A stretch of 64,000 nt of DNA from Sulfurimonas sp. (GTDB lineage: Bacteria; Campylobacterota; Campylobacteria; Campylobacterales; Sulfurimonadaceae). The position numbers and the translations under genes were made by a program. The number at the start of each line of letters is the position of its first letter. Position 1 is the stretch's first letter. The stretch lies in NCBI RefSeq assembly GCF_026988655.1, contig NZ_JALSKT010000014.1:1-64000 (forward strand). Direction: 5' to 3'. This document shows, in pieces, positions 44,693 through 52,708 of this stretch. The notes beneath the pieces are model-generated. The model did no database searches. It worked only from the letters and a program-made list of their open reading frames with translations, and was not told the origin of the DNA.

Positions 44693-45343
44693 TTACCTAA
44701 TTATATCACTGTAATCATATTTTGCGGTATCAATATAAAGCTTTGAACCAACCATAACCACTCTGTCATCTTCTTTTGCGATTTTTTTAAAACGGGCTTT
44801 TATTTTTTTTATTTTTTTTTCTGAAAAATCTTGTTTTTTAAGATATTTATTTAATGATATAGACTCACTTACTGCCTCTTCTTCAACAGCTAAAGGTGCT
44901 AGCTCTATCTCAGCTTCAAGCATCTCTTCTTCAGCTTGCACAGGAGCGTCAAGCATAAATTTTGAAGCAATACTACTCAAAATATTTTTCAGCTGTTCAT
45001 CTTTTTCTTTGTAAATTCGCTCGATCTTTTCACGTTCTTCAATGAGCATCAGCTCCTTTTGATCTCGCAGACTACGCGTTTCATCCTCTAATACATCAAC
45101 TCGAGATTGCAGTTTTGCATTTTGTTCTTCAAGGAGCTTATAATATCTATCATTATTTACAGTAGTACGTCTGGCTTGTACCGTTTTTTTTACTGCAGGT
45201 TTTACTCGTGCATCATCAAGAATAACCATTTTTATTCCATTCTCAACAACACTTTGCAATGAACCACGTCTGACACGGTTGTGTATTGCTTCTTTGGAAA
45301 CTCCAAAATATTCTGCTGCATCAGCTATGTTTAGCTTTTTCAT
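44693..45343 (-). CDS. HTH-coiled-coil protein of unknown role
   Basis: 216 aa. Residues 1-45 form a MerR/excisionase-like helix-turn-helix (IADAAEYFGVSKEAIHNRVRRGSL), followed by a basic linker (KKTVQARRTT), a long coiled coil (about 65-135, LEEQNAKLQSRVDVLEDETR), an acidic segment and a short basic C-terminal domain with SEKKIKKIKARFKKIAKED. It could bind DNA as a parallel dimer. I cannot name it; similar proteins occur in Campylobacterota. It sits 10 bp after yajQ, with AAGGGAT before its ATG, so it is co-transcribed with yajQ. Confidence 0.7.
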   Translation of the reverse strand: MKKLNIADAAEYFGVSKEAIHNRVRRGSLQSVVENGIKMVILDDARVKPAVKKTVQARRTTVNNDRYYKLLEEQNAKLQSRVDVLEDETRSLRDQKELMLIEEREKIERIYKEKDEQLKNILSSIASKFMLDAPVQAEEEMLEAEIELAPLAVEEEAVSESISLNKYLKKQDFSEKKIKKIKARFKKIAKEDDRVVMVGSKLYIDTAKYDYSDIIR

Positions 45344-45353
45344 CTACTATCCC

Positions 45354-45851
45354 TTATCTCATATTTTCAAATACTAAAGGAGCTTCCCATTCACCCTCAC
45401 GAACCATCTTCATAACTTTTTGTAAGTCATCAAGCTTTGTGCCCTTAACACGGATAGAGTCCCCCTCTATCTGCGCATTTACTTTGAGCTTCATTTTTTT
45501 AATATCAGCTGTAATTTTCTTAGCCTCTTTTGATTCAATATAATCCACTATCTTAAAAGTCGCTTTTCTAGTTCCCCCACTTGCATCCTCAACACGCAAC
45601 TCATCAAGAACTTTTGAAGATAAGTTTTGTTTTAAAAGTTTTGCAACCACAATATCTTTGAGTGCGTCAAGCTTGTTATCTGATGAAGCGACAAGCACTA
45701 AAACTTTATCTTTTTCTTTTAGATTTACTTCATACGTTGTTCCCTTAAAGTCATAACGATTTGCCACTTCTCTATCTACAAGATTTATAGCATTTTTCAA
45801 GTTTTGCATATCTATTTTTGCTGTAATATCAAATGAGTGTTCTTTTGCCAT
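45354..45851 (-). CDS. yajQ: YajQ-family nucleotide-binding protein
   Basis: 165 aa, standard length. Two ferredoxin-like halves; the opening HSFDITAKIDMQNLKNAIN, NRYDFKGT and the C-terminal KDQ-like DDLQKVMKMVREGEW are typical. In Xanthomonas and Pseudomonas members bind cyclic-di-GMP and act with transcription factors, which would fit the HTH gene just downstream; the binding here is inferred. AAAAAGGTTAG precedes the ATG; TATAAT lies about 40 bp upstream. Confidence 0.93.
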   Translation of the reverse strand: MAKEHSFDITAKIDMQNLKNAINLVDREVANRYDFKGTTYEVNLKEKDKVLVLVASSDNKLDALKDIVVAKLLKQNLSSKVLDELRVEDASGGTRKATFKIVDYIESKEAKKITADIKKMKLKVNAQIEGDSIRVKGTKLDDLQKVMKMVREGEWEAPLVFENMR

Positions 45852-45930
45852 TGCACTAACCTTTTTTTTATTTTATAAGCTAAATTATAACATAGTTTGT
45901 TAGTTAGTTCTCAATTTTCCTTCTTAATAC

Positions 45931-46060
45931 ACGGTAAATCAAAACTCGAGTCATTCTCAGCTTGACTGGGAATCTAGCTTATAACTTCATACAAACTAGA
46001 CCCTGAATCAAGTTCAGGGTGACTTTAGCTTTGAAGTTATCTTAGTTTTGATTTACCGTA
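45931..46060 (+). mobile_element. MITE-like palindromic element, full copy B
   Basis: 130 bp, ends ACGGTAAATC and GATTTACCGTA, inner hairpins ATTCTCAG/CTGGGAAT and ACCCTGAA/TTCAGGGT. It is flanked by exact 10-bp direct repeats TTCTTAATAC at 45921-45930 and 46061-46070, a clean target-site duplication that defines the element ends. It is the reverse-orientation counterpart of copy A at 14461, about 90% identical. It lies between yajQ and the nitrite/sulfite reductase gene and may separate the reductase from its promoter. Confidence 0.88.
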
Positions 46061-46095
46061 TTCTTAATACAAGTCATTAAATATTAAAGGAAAAG

Positions 46096-46149
46096 ATGTT
46101 AGTATCCAAAAAAAAATATAAGAAGGTAACTTTTGTTAGTAATAGATGA
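46096..46149 (+). CDS. Possible 17-residue leader peptide
   Basis: ATG preceded by AAAGGAAAAG, running through nine A residues (46108-46116) and stopping at TGA 46147-46149, so it overlaps the TTG start of the reductase at 46133 in another frame. The peptide is rich in Lys (SKKKYKKV). The 8-mer TGTTAGTA occurs right after the first base of both start codons. It may couple translation to the reductase, or be a remnant of an older start after a small duplication. Confidence 0.3.
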   Translation: MLVSKKKYKKVTFVSNR

Positions 46150-47851
46150 AACAGACACCCGTCTCAACAAACGTGAGCGCTATAAAGCAAGGCTCAAGCC
46201 CTATGATTATTTTATCAAAGAGTTTGAGACCATAGATTTTGAGAGTCTTGGCGAGGGTGATAGATATTATCTACAAGATTTTGGAATTTTTAATACTGAT
46301 TTTTTAGAAGATGAATTTACTATTCGTGTACGTCTAGCGGGGGGGAGGATAAGTACAAAACAGTTTGAGTTTTTAGCTGATATAGTAAATAAATATGACT
46401 TAAGCCTTGTGATAACTGCACGTGCAGGCTTTCAGCTCCATGATGTAGAGGCTGAAGATGTCCATGAGATATTTAAACAACTCAATGACAATCAACTACT
46501 AACGTGGCAGAGTTTTGGGGACAATATACGCAACATAGTAACAGATGTCTATGATGGAGCAAACAAATATGCACAGATGGAAGTCTACCCTCTAATAAAG
46601 CAAATGCAAGATTACATCATCAAAAATCCAAAATATGTCGGTATGTTACCTCGTCGTGTTAGTATCGGCATCTCAGCAAACGCAGCAAATGTGAGTTCTT
46701 TTTTTGCTAACGATCTCTACTTTGCTCTTGCCCAAAAAAATGACAATTATGGCTTCAATGTCTATATGGGAGGAAAGAACACCGAAGTTGCTAAAAGTGC
46801 AAACATCTTTTTACGATACGAAGATGTTTTTGACTTCTTTAAAGCCTTTGTAGAAACATTTTACACCCATGGTTCAAGATTTTCCCGTTCAAAAACACGT
46901 CTTTTTTATATGATAGAAGCAATGGGACTTGAAAAACTCAAAGAGCTTATAGAAGCTACATATAACAGAAAATTTGAGAGCGAAGGTGTTTTAAAACTAG
47001 AGCATACTGCGTTTGAGGAGTTTGAAGAACTCCGTGATGGGAAGTTTGCATTTTGTTATCAAACAGACTTTGCACGTTTAAGTCCAAAAGAGATGCAAGA
47101 GATAAGTAACTACGCAAACGAGCATCAAGCAGAGATTCGCTTAGGGATTGATCAAAACATCTACATACTCGGACTGAGCGAAAAAGTCGCACCACTGCAA
47201 TCTCCTGCTCTGAGTGCAACTATTGTCGCTTGTGCTGGTAATCTCTGTCCTTATGCTGTTTGGAGTATAAAAGATGAAGCAGCCCAGTATCTTCCTCTTG
47301 AAATGATTTACAGACATAAAATCAAAGTTGGGTTTTCAGGCTGTGCAAAAGGCTGTGGTCGCCATAGACATACAGATATAGGGCTCATTGGACTCAAAAC
47401 AAATAACTTTGGTGATACAGATGGAGGGGCAAGAATTTTCATCGGAGCAGAGCATAACACTGGACAAAATACAGCGCGTCAACTCTTTTCTATGGTTCCT
47501 TTTGTACATTTAAAAGAGGTTATAACACTTGTTGTTATACTTTTTGAAAAAAGTAACTACCAAAATTTTCAACTCTATGCACATCATATTCTTAACAATT
47601 ACTCAGAAGACTTTCTCTCACTCTGGCATCTTCTCAATCTAAAAACAAAACAAAGCTTGAGCTTACCAAAACAGATGCAGACTTTAGAGCATGAAGCAGA
47701 ACAAATACTACTATCACAACATTTTGCTAACTTTGAATTAGTAGAAGATGACTCTAAAAAGACCATCAGTGCTTTGGCAAAAGAGTTATGGACAGTAGCA
47801 GGAAAAGATCCACATTATAAACCACCTATTAAGAGGACAAATATAAGATAA
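46133..47851 (+). CDS. Ferredoxin-type nitrite/sulfite reductase (sirohaem, 4Fe-4S)
   Basis: 572 aa. Two ferredoxin-like nitrite/sulfite reductase half-domains alternate with two catalytic domains. Marker blocks: KRERYKARLKPYDYF at the N-terminus, LAGGRISTKQF, RAGFQLHDVEAED, the cluster ligands CAGNLC and GFSGCAKGCGRH about 60 residues later. It reduces nitrite or sulfite by six electrons to ammonia or sulfide; the substrate cannot be decided from sequence. The start is TTG with AAGG 6 nt upstream; a stop at 46127 rules out longer forms. A run of seven G lies at 46339-46345 (residue about 70), an unusual tract in this A+T-rich DNA. Confidence 0.85.
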   Translation: MLVIDETDTRLNKRERYKARLKPYDYFIKEFETIDFESLGEGDRYYLQDFGIFNTDFLEDEFTIRVRLAGGRISTKQFEFLADIVNKYDLSLVITARAGFQLHDVEAEDVHEIFKQLNDNQLLTWQSFGDNIRNIVTDVYDGANKYAQMEVYPLIKQMQDYIIKNPKYVGMLPRRVSIGISANAANVSSFFANDLYFALAQKNDNYGFNVYMGGKNTEVAKSANIFLRYEDVFDFFKAFVETFYTHGSRFSRSKTRLFYMIEAMGLEKLKELIEATYNRKFESEGVLKLEHTAFEEFEELRDGKFAFCYQTDFARLSPKEMQEISNYANEHQAEIRLGIDQNIYILGLSEKVAPLQSPALSATIVACAGNLCPYAVWSIKDEAAQYLPLEMIYRHKIKVGFSGCAKGCGRHRHTDIGLIGLKTNNFGDTDGGARIFIGAEHNTGQNTARQLFSMVPFVHLKEVITLVVILFEKSNYQNFQLYAHHILNNYSEDFLSLWHLLNLKTKQSLSLPKQMQTLEHEAEQILLSQHFANFELVEDDSKKTISALAKELWTVAGKDPHYKPPIKRTNIR

Positions 47852-47866
47852 ACTTACTTTGAGGAA

Positions 47867-47893
47867 CGATGAAAACATCAGGTGCTTTCATCG
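47867..47893. terminator. Stem-loop between convergent genes
   Basis: CGATGAAA (47867-47874) pairs perfectly with TTTCATCG (47886-47893), between the 3' ends of the reductase and the iron-sulfur subunit gene. A weak T-rich tract follows in the plus direction. Confidence 0.5.
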
Positions 47894-47902
47894 GTTTGAT
47901 AT

Positions 47903-48610
47903 TTAAAATGTCGGACTTCCATCAAAGCCAAAGCCACCACCGAAACTTTGTGCAAAACTTGGGTCACTATAACCTGCCATCGTTGAGCGCATTCGAAGTT
48001 TTTCTATGTCAGCTTTTGAAGAAATATCTTGCGGACAAACGACTGTACACTCGTTACACAAAGTACAATCCCACACGCCGTTTGTTTGAATGGTATCAAT
48101 CTTTGTTTTCTGGTCTAATTCTCGTTTATCACTCACGTATTTCCACACACGAGTAAGAGCAAATGGCCCTAAAAATTCACCATTGACAGCATACACTGGA
48201 CAAGCAGAATAACATGACCCACACAAGATACAATCGCTCTGCAGTTCATTGATTTTTTCATCTTCATGACTAAGAGCTGCTTCTTTGTTGTACTCTTGTA
48301 GCCATGCTTTTGCTCTTGCATTTGTTTCTAAAGCCTTGTCCATATTTACAACTAAATCTCTTATGACTTCTACATTTTTAAGTGGCTCTACAACATCACC
48401 ATCTTGAACTTTATATGAACACGCCAGTACCTCTTTTTCATTCACTCGAACAGAACAACTTCCACAAACACTACTACGACAACTGCTACTATAAGTCAGT
48501 GAGTTATCCTGTGTTTGTTTTATCTCGTTGAGCACTTCAAGTAAAGTATTCTCTTGCATATCTACATCATACTCTATAAAGTCATACTCTCTTTTTATCT
48601 TAATTTTCAT
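47903..48610 (-). CDS. Succinate dehydrogenase/fumarate reductase iron-sulfur subunit
   Basis: 235 aa. The N-terminal plant-type ferredoxin domain carries CRSSVCGSC plus a later Cys (VLACSYKV) for the 2Fe-2S cluster. The C-terminal domain has CILCGSCYSACP and CTLCNECTVVCP for 4Fe-4S and 3Fe-4S clusters. It passes electrons between the flavoprotein (gene 3 bp upstream) and the quinone pool. No membrane-anchor subunit gene is adjacent; the downstream neighbour is convergent. The protein ends in a Gly-Phe-rich tail (FGGGFGFDGSP). Confidence 0.9.
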   Translation of the reverse strand: MKIKIKREYDFIEYDVDMQENTLLEVLNEIKQTQDNSLTYSSSCRSSVCGSCSVRVNEKEVLACSYKVQDGDVVEPLKNVEVIRDLVVNMDKALETNARAKAWLQEYNKEAALSHEDEKINELQSDCILCGSCYSACPVYAVNGEFLGPFALTRVWKYVSDKRELDQKTKIDTIQTNGVWDCTLCNECTVVCPQDISSKADIEKLRMRSTMAGYSDPSFAQSFGGGFGFDGSPTF

Positions 48611-48613
48611 CTT

Positions 48614-50137
48614 TTACTCCGCTTGTACATAGTGAGCGCCACAGCTCTCTTTTCGCTCTAGTGCCGAATCCACAACTACTTCACAAATATCAAGCATATT
48701 TCTAAACTCTAAAAACTCTACAAGATTAGTATTGTAAACTTTAGAAGTGTCACGCACGCCCATCAGTGGCAGCTCTTCTTTGAGCTTAGATATGACATCT
48801 TTTGCTTCTTTCATTTGTGAGGGCGTTCTTATAATCCCAACATTTTTGTAAAAAAGCTCTCCCACCTCACTGCGTTTAGAATAAAAATCTATCTCATTTT
48901 TACACTCTTTGAGCATATCTAAAAAGTTATCTTCTTTTCTACAATCAAATTCACTTTTGCTTTTATCATCACAAAAAGTAAAGTTTGCCGCAGCCTTTCC
49001 AGCTTCTCGACCAAAAACAATAATCTCTAAAAGTGAGTTACCACCCAAACGATTTGCACCATGCACTTTATGGTTAGCACATTCTCCACAAGCAAACAAA
49101 CCACTGACACTTGTTTGTGATTTGTTATCAACTTCAATGCCACCCATCGTGTAGTGTGCCACGGCTTTAATAGGTATCAAATCAAAAGCAGGATCAACAT
49201 TCTCGTAGAGTTTTGCTAGCTTACGCTCTTGTGGAAGATTTTCATCTATAAAGGTTTCGCCAAGATGCCTTATATCTAAAAATATCTCTTCACCTTTGAG
49301 CATTTGCTCGTTGATGGCTCGACTAACTTCATCACGAGGAGCAAGTTCATTTGTAAAGCGTTCGCCCTTAGAATTTACCAGATAACCACCCTCACCCCTT
49401 GCACTCTCACTCACAAGAATAGAAGAATTTTTCAAACCCGTTGGATGAAACTGTACAAACTCCATACCTAAAAGCTTAGCACCAGCTCTTAGGGCCACCG
49501 CAATTCCATCCCCAGTAGATGCTGTTGAGTTTGTAGATTGTTTGTCATAAATACGTGAATATCCACCACTTGCTAAGATAACACTTTTTGCGAAATGATG
49601 CTCAAGCTCGCCCGTACGTATGTTTAAAATCAAAGCCCCACAAATACTACCATCTTCTTTTTTCAATAAATCTACAAGATATCTATCACTTAAAATTTCC
49701 ACTTCTTTACTTAAACATTTATCATATAAAGTATGTAAGATTTTGAGTCCTGTATAATCCTGTGCATAACAAGCACGTGGCGCAGATGCCCCACCCAAAG
49801 TTCTTTGTGCTATTTTCCCATCTTGTGTTCTAGAAAAACAAACACCTATGCTATCAAGCCACTTTACTGCGTTTGGAGCTTCAGAACACATATAACGTAC
49901 AGCTTCTTCATTTGCTTCGCCATGTGCAGATTTGAGTGTGTTTTGTATATGGGCTTCAATGCTATCATCACTTACATTACCCAATGCTGCATTCATACCA
50001 CCCTGCGCCATACAGGTTTGAGAACGTGTCGGATACTCTTTTGTGAGGACACGAACATTGACACCAGCCTCTTTGGCTGCAAGTGCTGCGGTGAGACCTG
50101 CACCACCTGCCCCGATTATCAATACATCTGTTTTCAT
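48614..50137 (-). CDS. Succinate dehydrogenase/fumarate reductase flavoprotein subunit
   Basis: 507 aa. FAD-binding GAGGAGLTAALAA at the N-terminus, then RSQTCMAQGGMNAALGN with the region for covalent FAD (the usual HxxAAxGG His is replaced in part: TCMAQGG), HPTGL, RGEGGYLVNSKGERF and the catalytic Arg region. It is shorter than typical SdhA (about 570-600 aa), lacking part of the C-terminal domain, and has no Tat signal, so it is cytoplasmic-facing. It pairs with the iron-sulfur gene 3 bp downstream and follows a VTT-domain gene by 20 bp. Direction of catalysis is undetermined. Confidence 0.88.
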   Translation of the reverse strand: MKTDVLIIGAGGAGLTAALAAKEAGVNVRVLTKEYPTRSQTCMAQGGMNAALGNVSDDSIEAHIQNTLKSAHGEANEEAVRYMCSEAPNAVKWLDSIGVCFSRTQDGKIAQRTLGGASAPRACYAQDYTGLKILHTLYDKCLSKEVEILSDRYLVDLLKKEDGSICGALILNIRTGELEHHFAKSVILASGGYSRIYDKQSTNSTASTGDGIAVALRAGAKLLGMEFVQFHPTGLKNSSILVSESARGEGGYLVNSKGERFTNELAPRDEVSRAINEQMLKGEEIFLDIRHLGETFIDENLPQERKLAKLYENVDPAFDLIPIKAVAHYTMGGIEVDNKSQTSVSGLFACGECANHKVHGANRLGGNSLLEIIVFGREAGKAAANFTFCDDKSKSEFDCRKEDNFLDMLKECKNEIDFYSKRSEVGELFYKNVGIIRTPSQMKEAKDVISKLKEELPLMGVRDTSKVYNTNLVEFLEFRNMLDICEVVVDSALERKESCGAHYVQAE

Positions 50138-50157
50138 ATAATTTCAACCCCTTGTTC

Positions 50158-50559
50158 TTAAAATAAAGCAATGACGTAATACCGTAAAATTCGTAAACTT
50201 CCTGCTATTATAACAAACCAAACAAATTTTAGTCTAAGAAGTCCTGCCACAATTGTTAAAGGATCTCCTATCACGGGCAACCAAGAAAGTAAAAGTGCAA
50301 AATATCCATATTTGTGTCCAAATAAAAATATCTTTCTGCCTGTACGCGATTGAAAAAGTTTTCTTTTTGTTGCTTCGTACAAAAAATAACCCAGATAATA
50401 GTTAAAAATAATAGCAAGAATATTACCAAATGAAGCACAAACAATTGCATTGAATGGGGACATGCCATTTTTTAGCGCTGCGATAAATGCAAGCTCTGAA
50501 GAGAAAGGAAGAATTGTTGCGGCTAAAAAAGCCCAAACAAAAAGGAGTAGTTCAGCCAC
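50158..50559 (-). CDS. VTT-domain (DedA/YqaA-like) membrane protein
   Basis: 133 aa with about four hydrophobic segments. The opening FVWAFLAATILPFSSELAFI and the central GNILAIIFNYYLGYFL followed by FGHKYGYFALLLSWLPVIGDP is the YqaA-type VTT pattern (Arg/Gly-Pro motif lining a half-channel). DedA/VTT proteins move phospholipids across membranes in other bacteria; this short form is uncharacterised. It is 5 bp downstream of the hydroxyacid dehydrogenase gene. Confidence 0.82.
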   Translation of the reverse strand: MAELLLFVWAFLAATILPFSSELAFIAALKNGMSPFNAIVCASFGNILAIIFNYYLGYFLYEATKRKLFQSRTGRKIFLFGHKYGYFALLLSWLPVIGDPLTIVAGLLRLKFVWFVIIAGSLRILRYYVIALF

Positions 50560-50564
50560 AACGG

Positions 50565-51488
50565 CTAAAAGCTACTCTTGATATTTTCACAGACACTCTG
50601 TATAAGCTTTTGTCTCGCCTCTAGTGAAGTCCATGCTATGTGGGGTGTGAGATAGAGTCTCTCTTTATTTTTCACCGTCAACAAAGGGCTGTTTTGGCTC
50701 AGTGGTTCTTTACTAAAAACATCCAATCCAAAACTGATATCTTTTTCATCAACGAGTTTAGACACAGCATCTTCATTAATAATGCCACCACGTCCAAGAT
50801 TTAAAACAACAGCGCCATCTTTACACATTGCTAGTGCTTCATAATCTAGAAGATTTGTTGTTTTATCATTTAAAGGCGCATGAATTGTGATGATATCGCA
50901 CTCTTGTAACATCGCAGGCAGCGCTGTTCTTTGAAAATATTCATTACGGTTGACACCACTCGTTGAATAATAACAAACATCTGCGCCAAAAGCTTTAGCA
51001 ACATTTGCGACACCACGACCTATCTCACCCAAGCCAATGATACCCCATTTTTTACCTTTAATCTCAAAAAATGGATGGCTTACATCTGTAAAAACACCAC
51101 TTTTTGAATAAGAACCACTCTGTGTTACTTCATCATAATAACGTGAGTGCCCGATAAGATAAAAAAGCATAGAAAAAGTGTGTTGTACAACAGAATCAGT
51201 TGAATATCCAGCGACATTTTTTACTTCTATACCTAACTCTTTAGCTGCGTTTAGATCAACATTATTTGTCCCCGTTGCAGCTACACAGATCAGCTTTAAA
51301 TCTTTTGCATTTTGCATATGCTCTTTTGTGATAACAACCTTGTTTGTCACAATAACTACTGCGTTTAGAATACGTTCTTGCGTCTCTTTCACTGTTGTAG
51401 TTTGGTAGACACTCACATCTCCAAAATCTTTAAAGCAATCTAGCTTCGTTTCACCAAAAGTGATGGCATCTAATAAAACGATGTTCAT
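50565..51488 (-). CDS. D-2-hydroxyacid dehydrogenase
   Basis: 307 aa. NAD-binding motif WGIIGLGEIGRGVANVAKAFG (shortened; Rossmann glycines about 150-160), LNLGRGGIINEDAV with the catalytic Arg, the Glu in FSKEPL and His in LTPHIAWTS. Related to glycerate dehydrogenase/hydroxypyruvate reductase. It probably reduces hydroxypyruvate or another 2-oxoacid. It lies 3 bp after purT, whose product uses formate, so a one-carbon link is conceivable. Confidence 0.88.
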   Translation of the reverse strand: MNIVLLDAITFGETKLDCFKDFGDVSVYQTTTVKETQERILNAVVIVTNKVVITKEHMQNAKDLKLICVAATGTNNVDLNAAKELGIEVKNVAGYSTDSVVQHTFSMLFYLIGHSRYYDEVTQSGSYSKSGVFTDVSHPFFEIKGKKWGIIGLGEIGRGVANVAKAFGADVCYYSTSGVNRNEYFQRTALPAMLQECDIITIHAPLNDKTTNLLDYEALAMCKDGAVVLNLGRGGIINEDAVSKLVDEKDISFGLDVFSKEPLSQNSPLLTVKNKERLYLTPHIAWTSLEARQKLIQSVCENIKSSF

Positions 51489-51491
51489 AAC

Positions 51492-52655
51492 TTAGGCATC
51501 TTTTATTTTTGTGATTAAAGTACGCGCTCTCTCAAGTGCCTTTTGTGCTGTATCAAAAACAAGAGCAACTGCTAAACGACGACCTTTATGTGCTTCTGGT
51601 TTTGAAAATACTCTTACAAAAGAGTTTTCACTAAAAAGACTCTCATCCACATCTACAACTGGAGCATAGTTATGCACTTCAGATTTAAACGCAGCAGATG
51701 CCCCATCACCATAAAATGTAAAACCTAAAGGAAGACCAAGAACCGCGCGTAAATGAAGTGCAAATTCACTTTGTGATTGTGTGATAAGCGTCACCATACC
51801 AGTATCATGTGGACGAGGAGAGACTTCTGAAAAGTACACTTCATCGCCTTTAACAAAAAGCTCAACACCAAAAAGCCCTTGACCACCAAGACCATCTGTA
51901 ATGATTTTCGCTATCTCTTGTGCCTTTTTCTTTGCGATTTCACTCATTTGCATTGGTTGCCATGAAAATACATAATCCCCATCACGTTGCTCATGCCCGA
52001 TAGGTTCACAAAATACTGTTTCTTTACCATTACGTGCAGTAAGCATAGTAATCTCATAATCAAAATCAACAAAAGCCTCAACAATTAACTCACTCGCATC
52101 ACCACGTGCTTCTTTTGCCATCTCCCAAGAATTTGGAATATCACTCTCTTGTTTTGCTACAGATTGACCATGCCCAGATGAAGACATCACAGGTTTTATA
52201 ACACAAGGAAAGCCTAACTCTTTTGCAGCGCTTAGCATTCCTTCCTCTGTAGTTACAAACTTATAAGGTCCAGTTTTAAGTCCTAACTCTTCTGCTGCAA
52301 AAGTACGAATGTTTTTTCTGTTCATTGTTTTAGAAACAGCCTCTGCATTTGGGATAACGTTATATCCCTCTTTTTCTGCTTCAAAAAGAGCATCTATAGA
52401 GATAGCTTCAATCTCAGGTAAAATATAATCAGGTTTTTCACGACGAATAATCTCTAAAATCGCATCTTTATCTTGCATATTTACAACATATGCACGATGG
52501 GCTACATGATGCGCTGGAGCATTTTCATATCTGTCAACTGCGATAGTTTCAAGTCCTAAACGTTGCGCTTCGATGATGACTTCTTTTCCTAGTTCGCCAG
52601 AACCAAGTAACATGATTTTTTTTGAGTTTGATTTAAGAGGTGCAGAGAATTGCAT
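51492..52655 (-). CDS. purT: Formate-dependent phosphoribosylglycinamide formyltransferase PurT
   Basis: 387 aa, standard length. ATP-grasp protein: [19 protein letters not shown] at the N-terminus, [16 protein letters not shown] in the ATP loop, [43 protein letters not shown] (shortened here in two parts) as the metal-binding region. It makes formyl-GAR from GAR, ATP and formate in purine synthesis. GAAGGAATT before the ATG acts as ribosome-binding site; TATAAT lies further upstream, so this gene has a normal leader. Confidence 0.95.
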   Translation of the reverse strand: MQFSAPLKSNSKKIMLLGSGELGKEVIIEAQRLGLETIAVDRYENAPAHHVAHRAYVVNMQDKDAILEIIRREKPDYILPEIEAISIDALFEAEKEGYNVIPNAEAVSKTMNRKNIRTFAAEELGLKTGPYKFVTTEEGMLSAAKELGFPCVIKPVMSSSGHGQSVAKQESDIPNSWEMAKEARGDASELIVEAFVDFDYEITMLTARNGKETVFCEPIGHEQRDGDYVFSWQPMQMSEIAKKKAQEIAKIITDGLGGQGLFGVELFVKGDEVYFSEVSPRPHDTGMVTLITQSQSEFALHLRAVLGLPLGFTFYGDGASAAFKSEVHNYAPVVDVDESLFSENSFVRVFSKPEAHKGRRLAVALVFDTAQKALERARTLITKIKDA

Positions 52656-52708
52656 AAGAATAATTCCTTCAATTTATATTGAAGAAATTATAGCAAAATA
52701 GAGTTAAA

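Noticed and set aside
46096-46133. Frameshift at the nine-A run joining the upstream ATG to the reductase frame
   Set aside because: The reductase frame has a stop codon (TAA at 46127-46129) between the A run and the TTG, so a slip at the run cannot extend the protein.
47869-48156. Plus-strand reading frame of 95 codons opposite the iron-sulfur subunit gene
   Set aside because: It lies almost wholly antisense to a well-supported gene with all cluster Cys, and its product shows no recognisable features.
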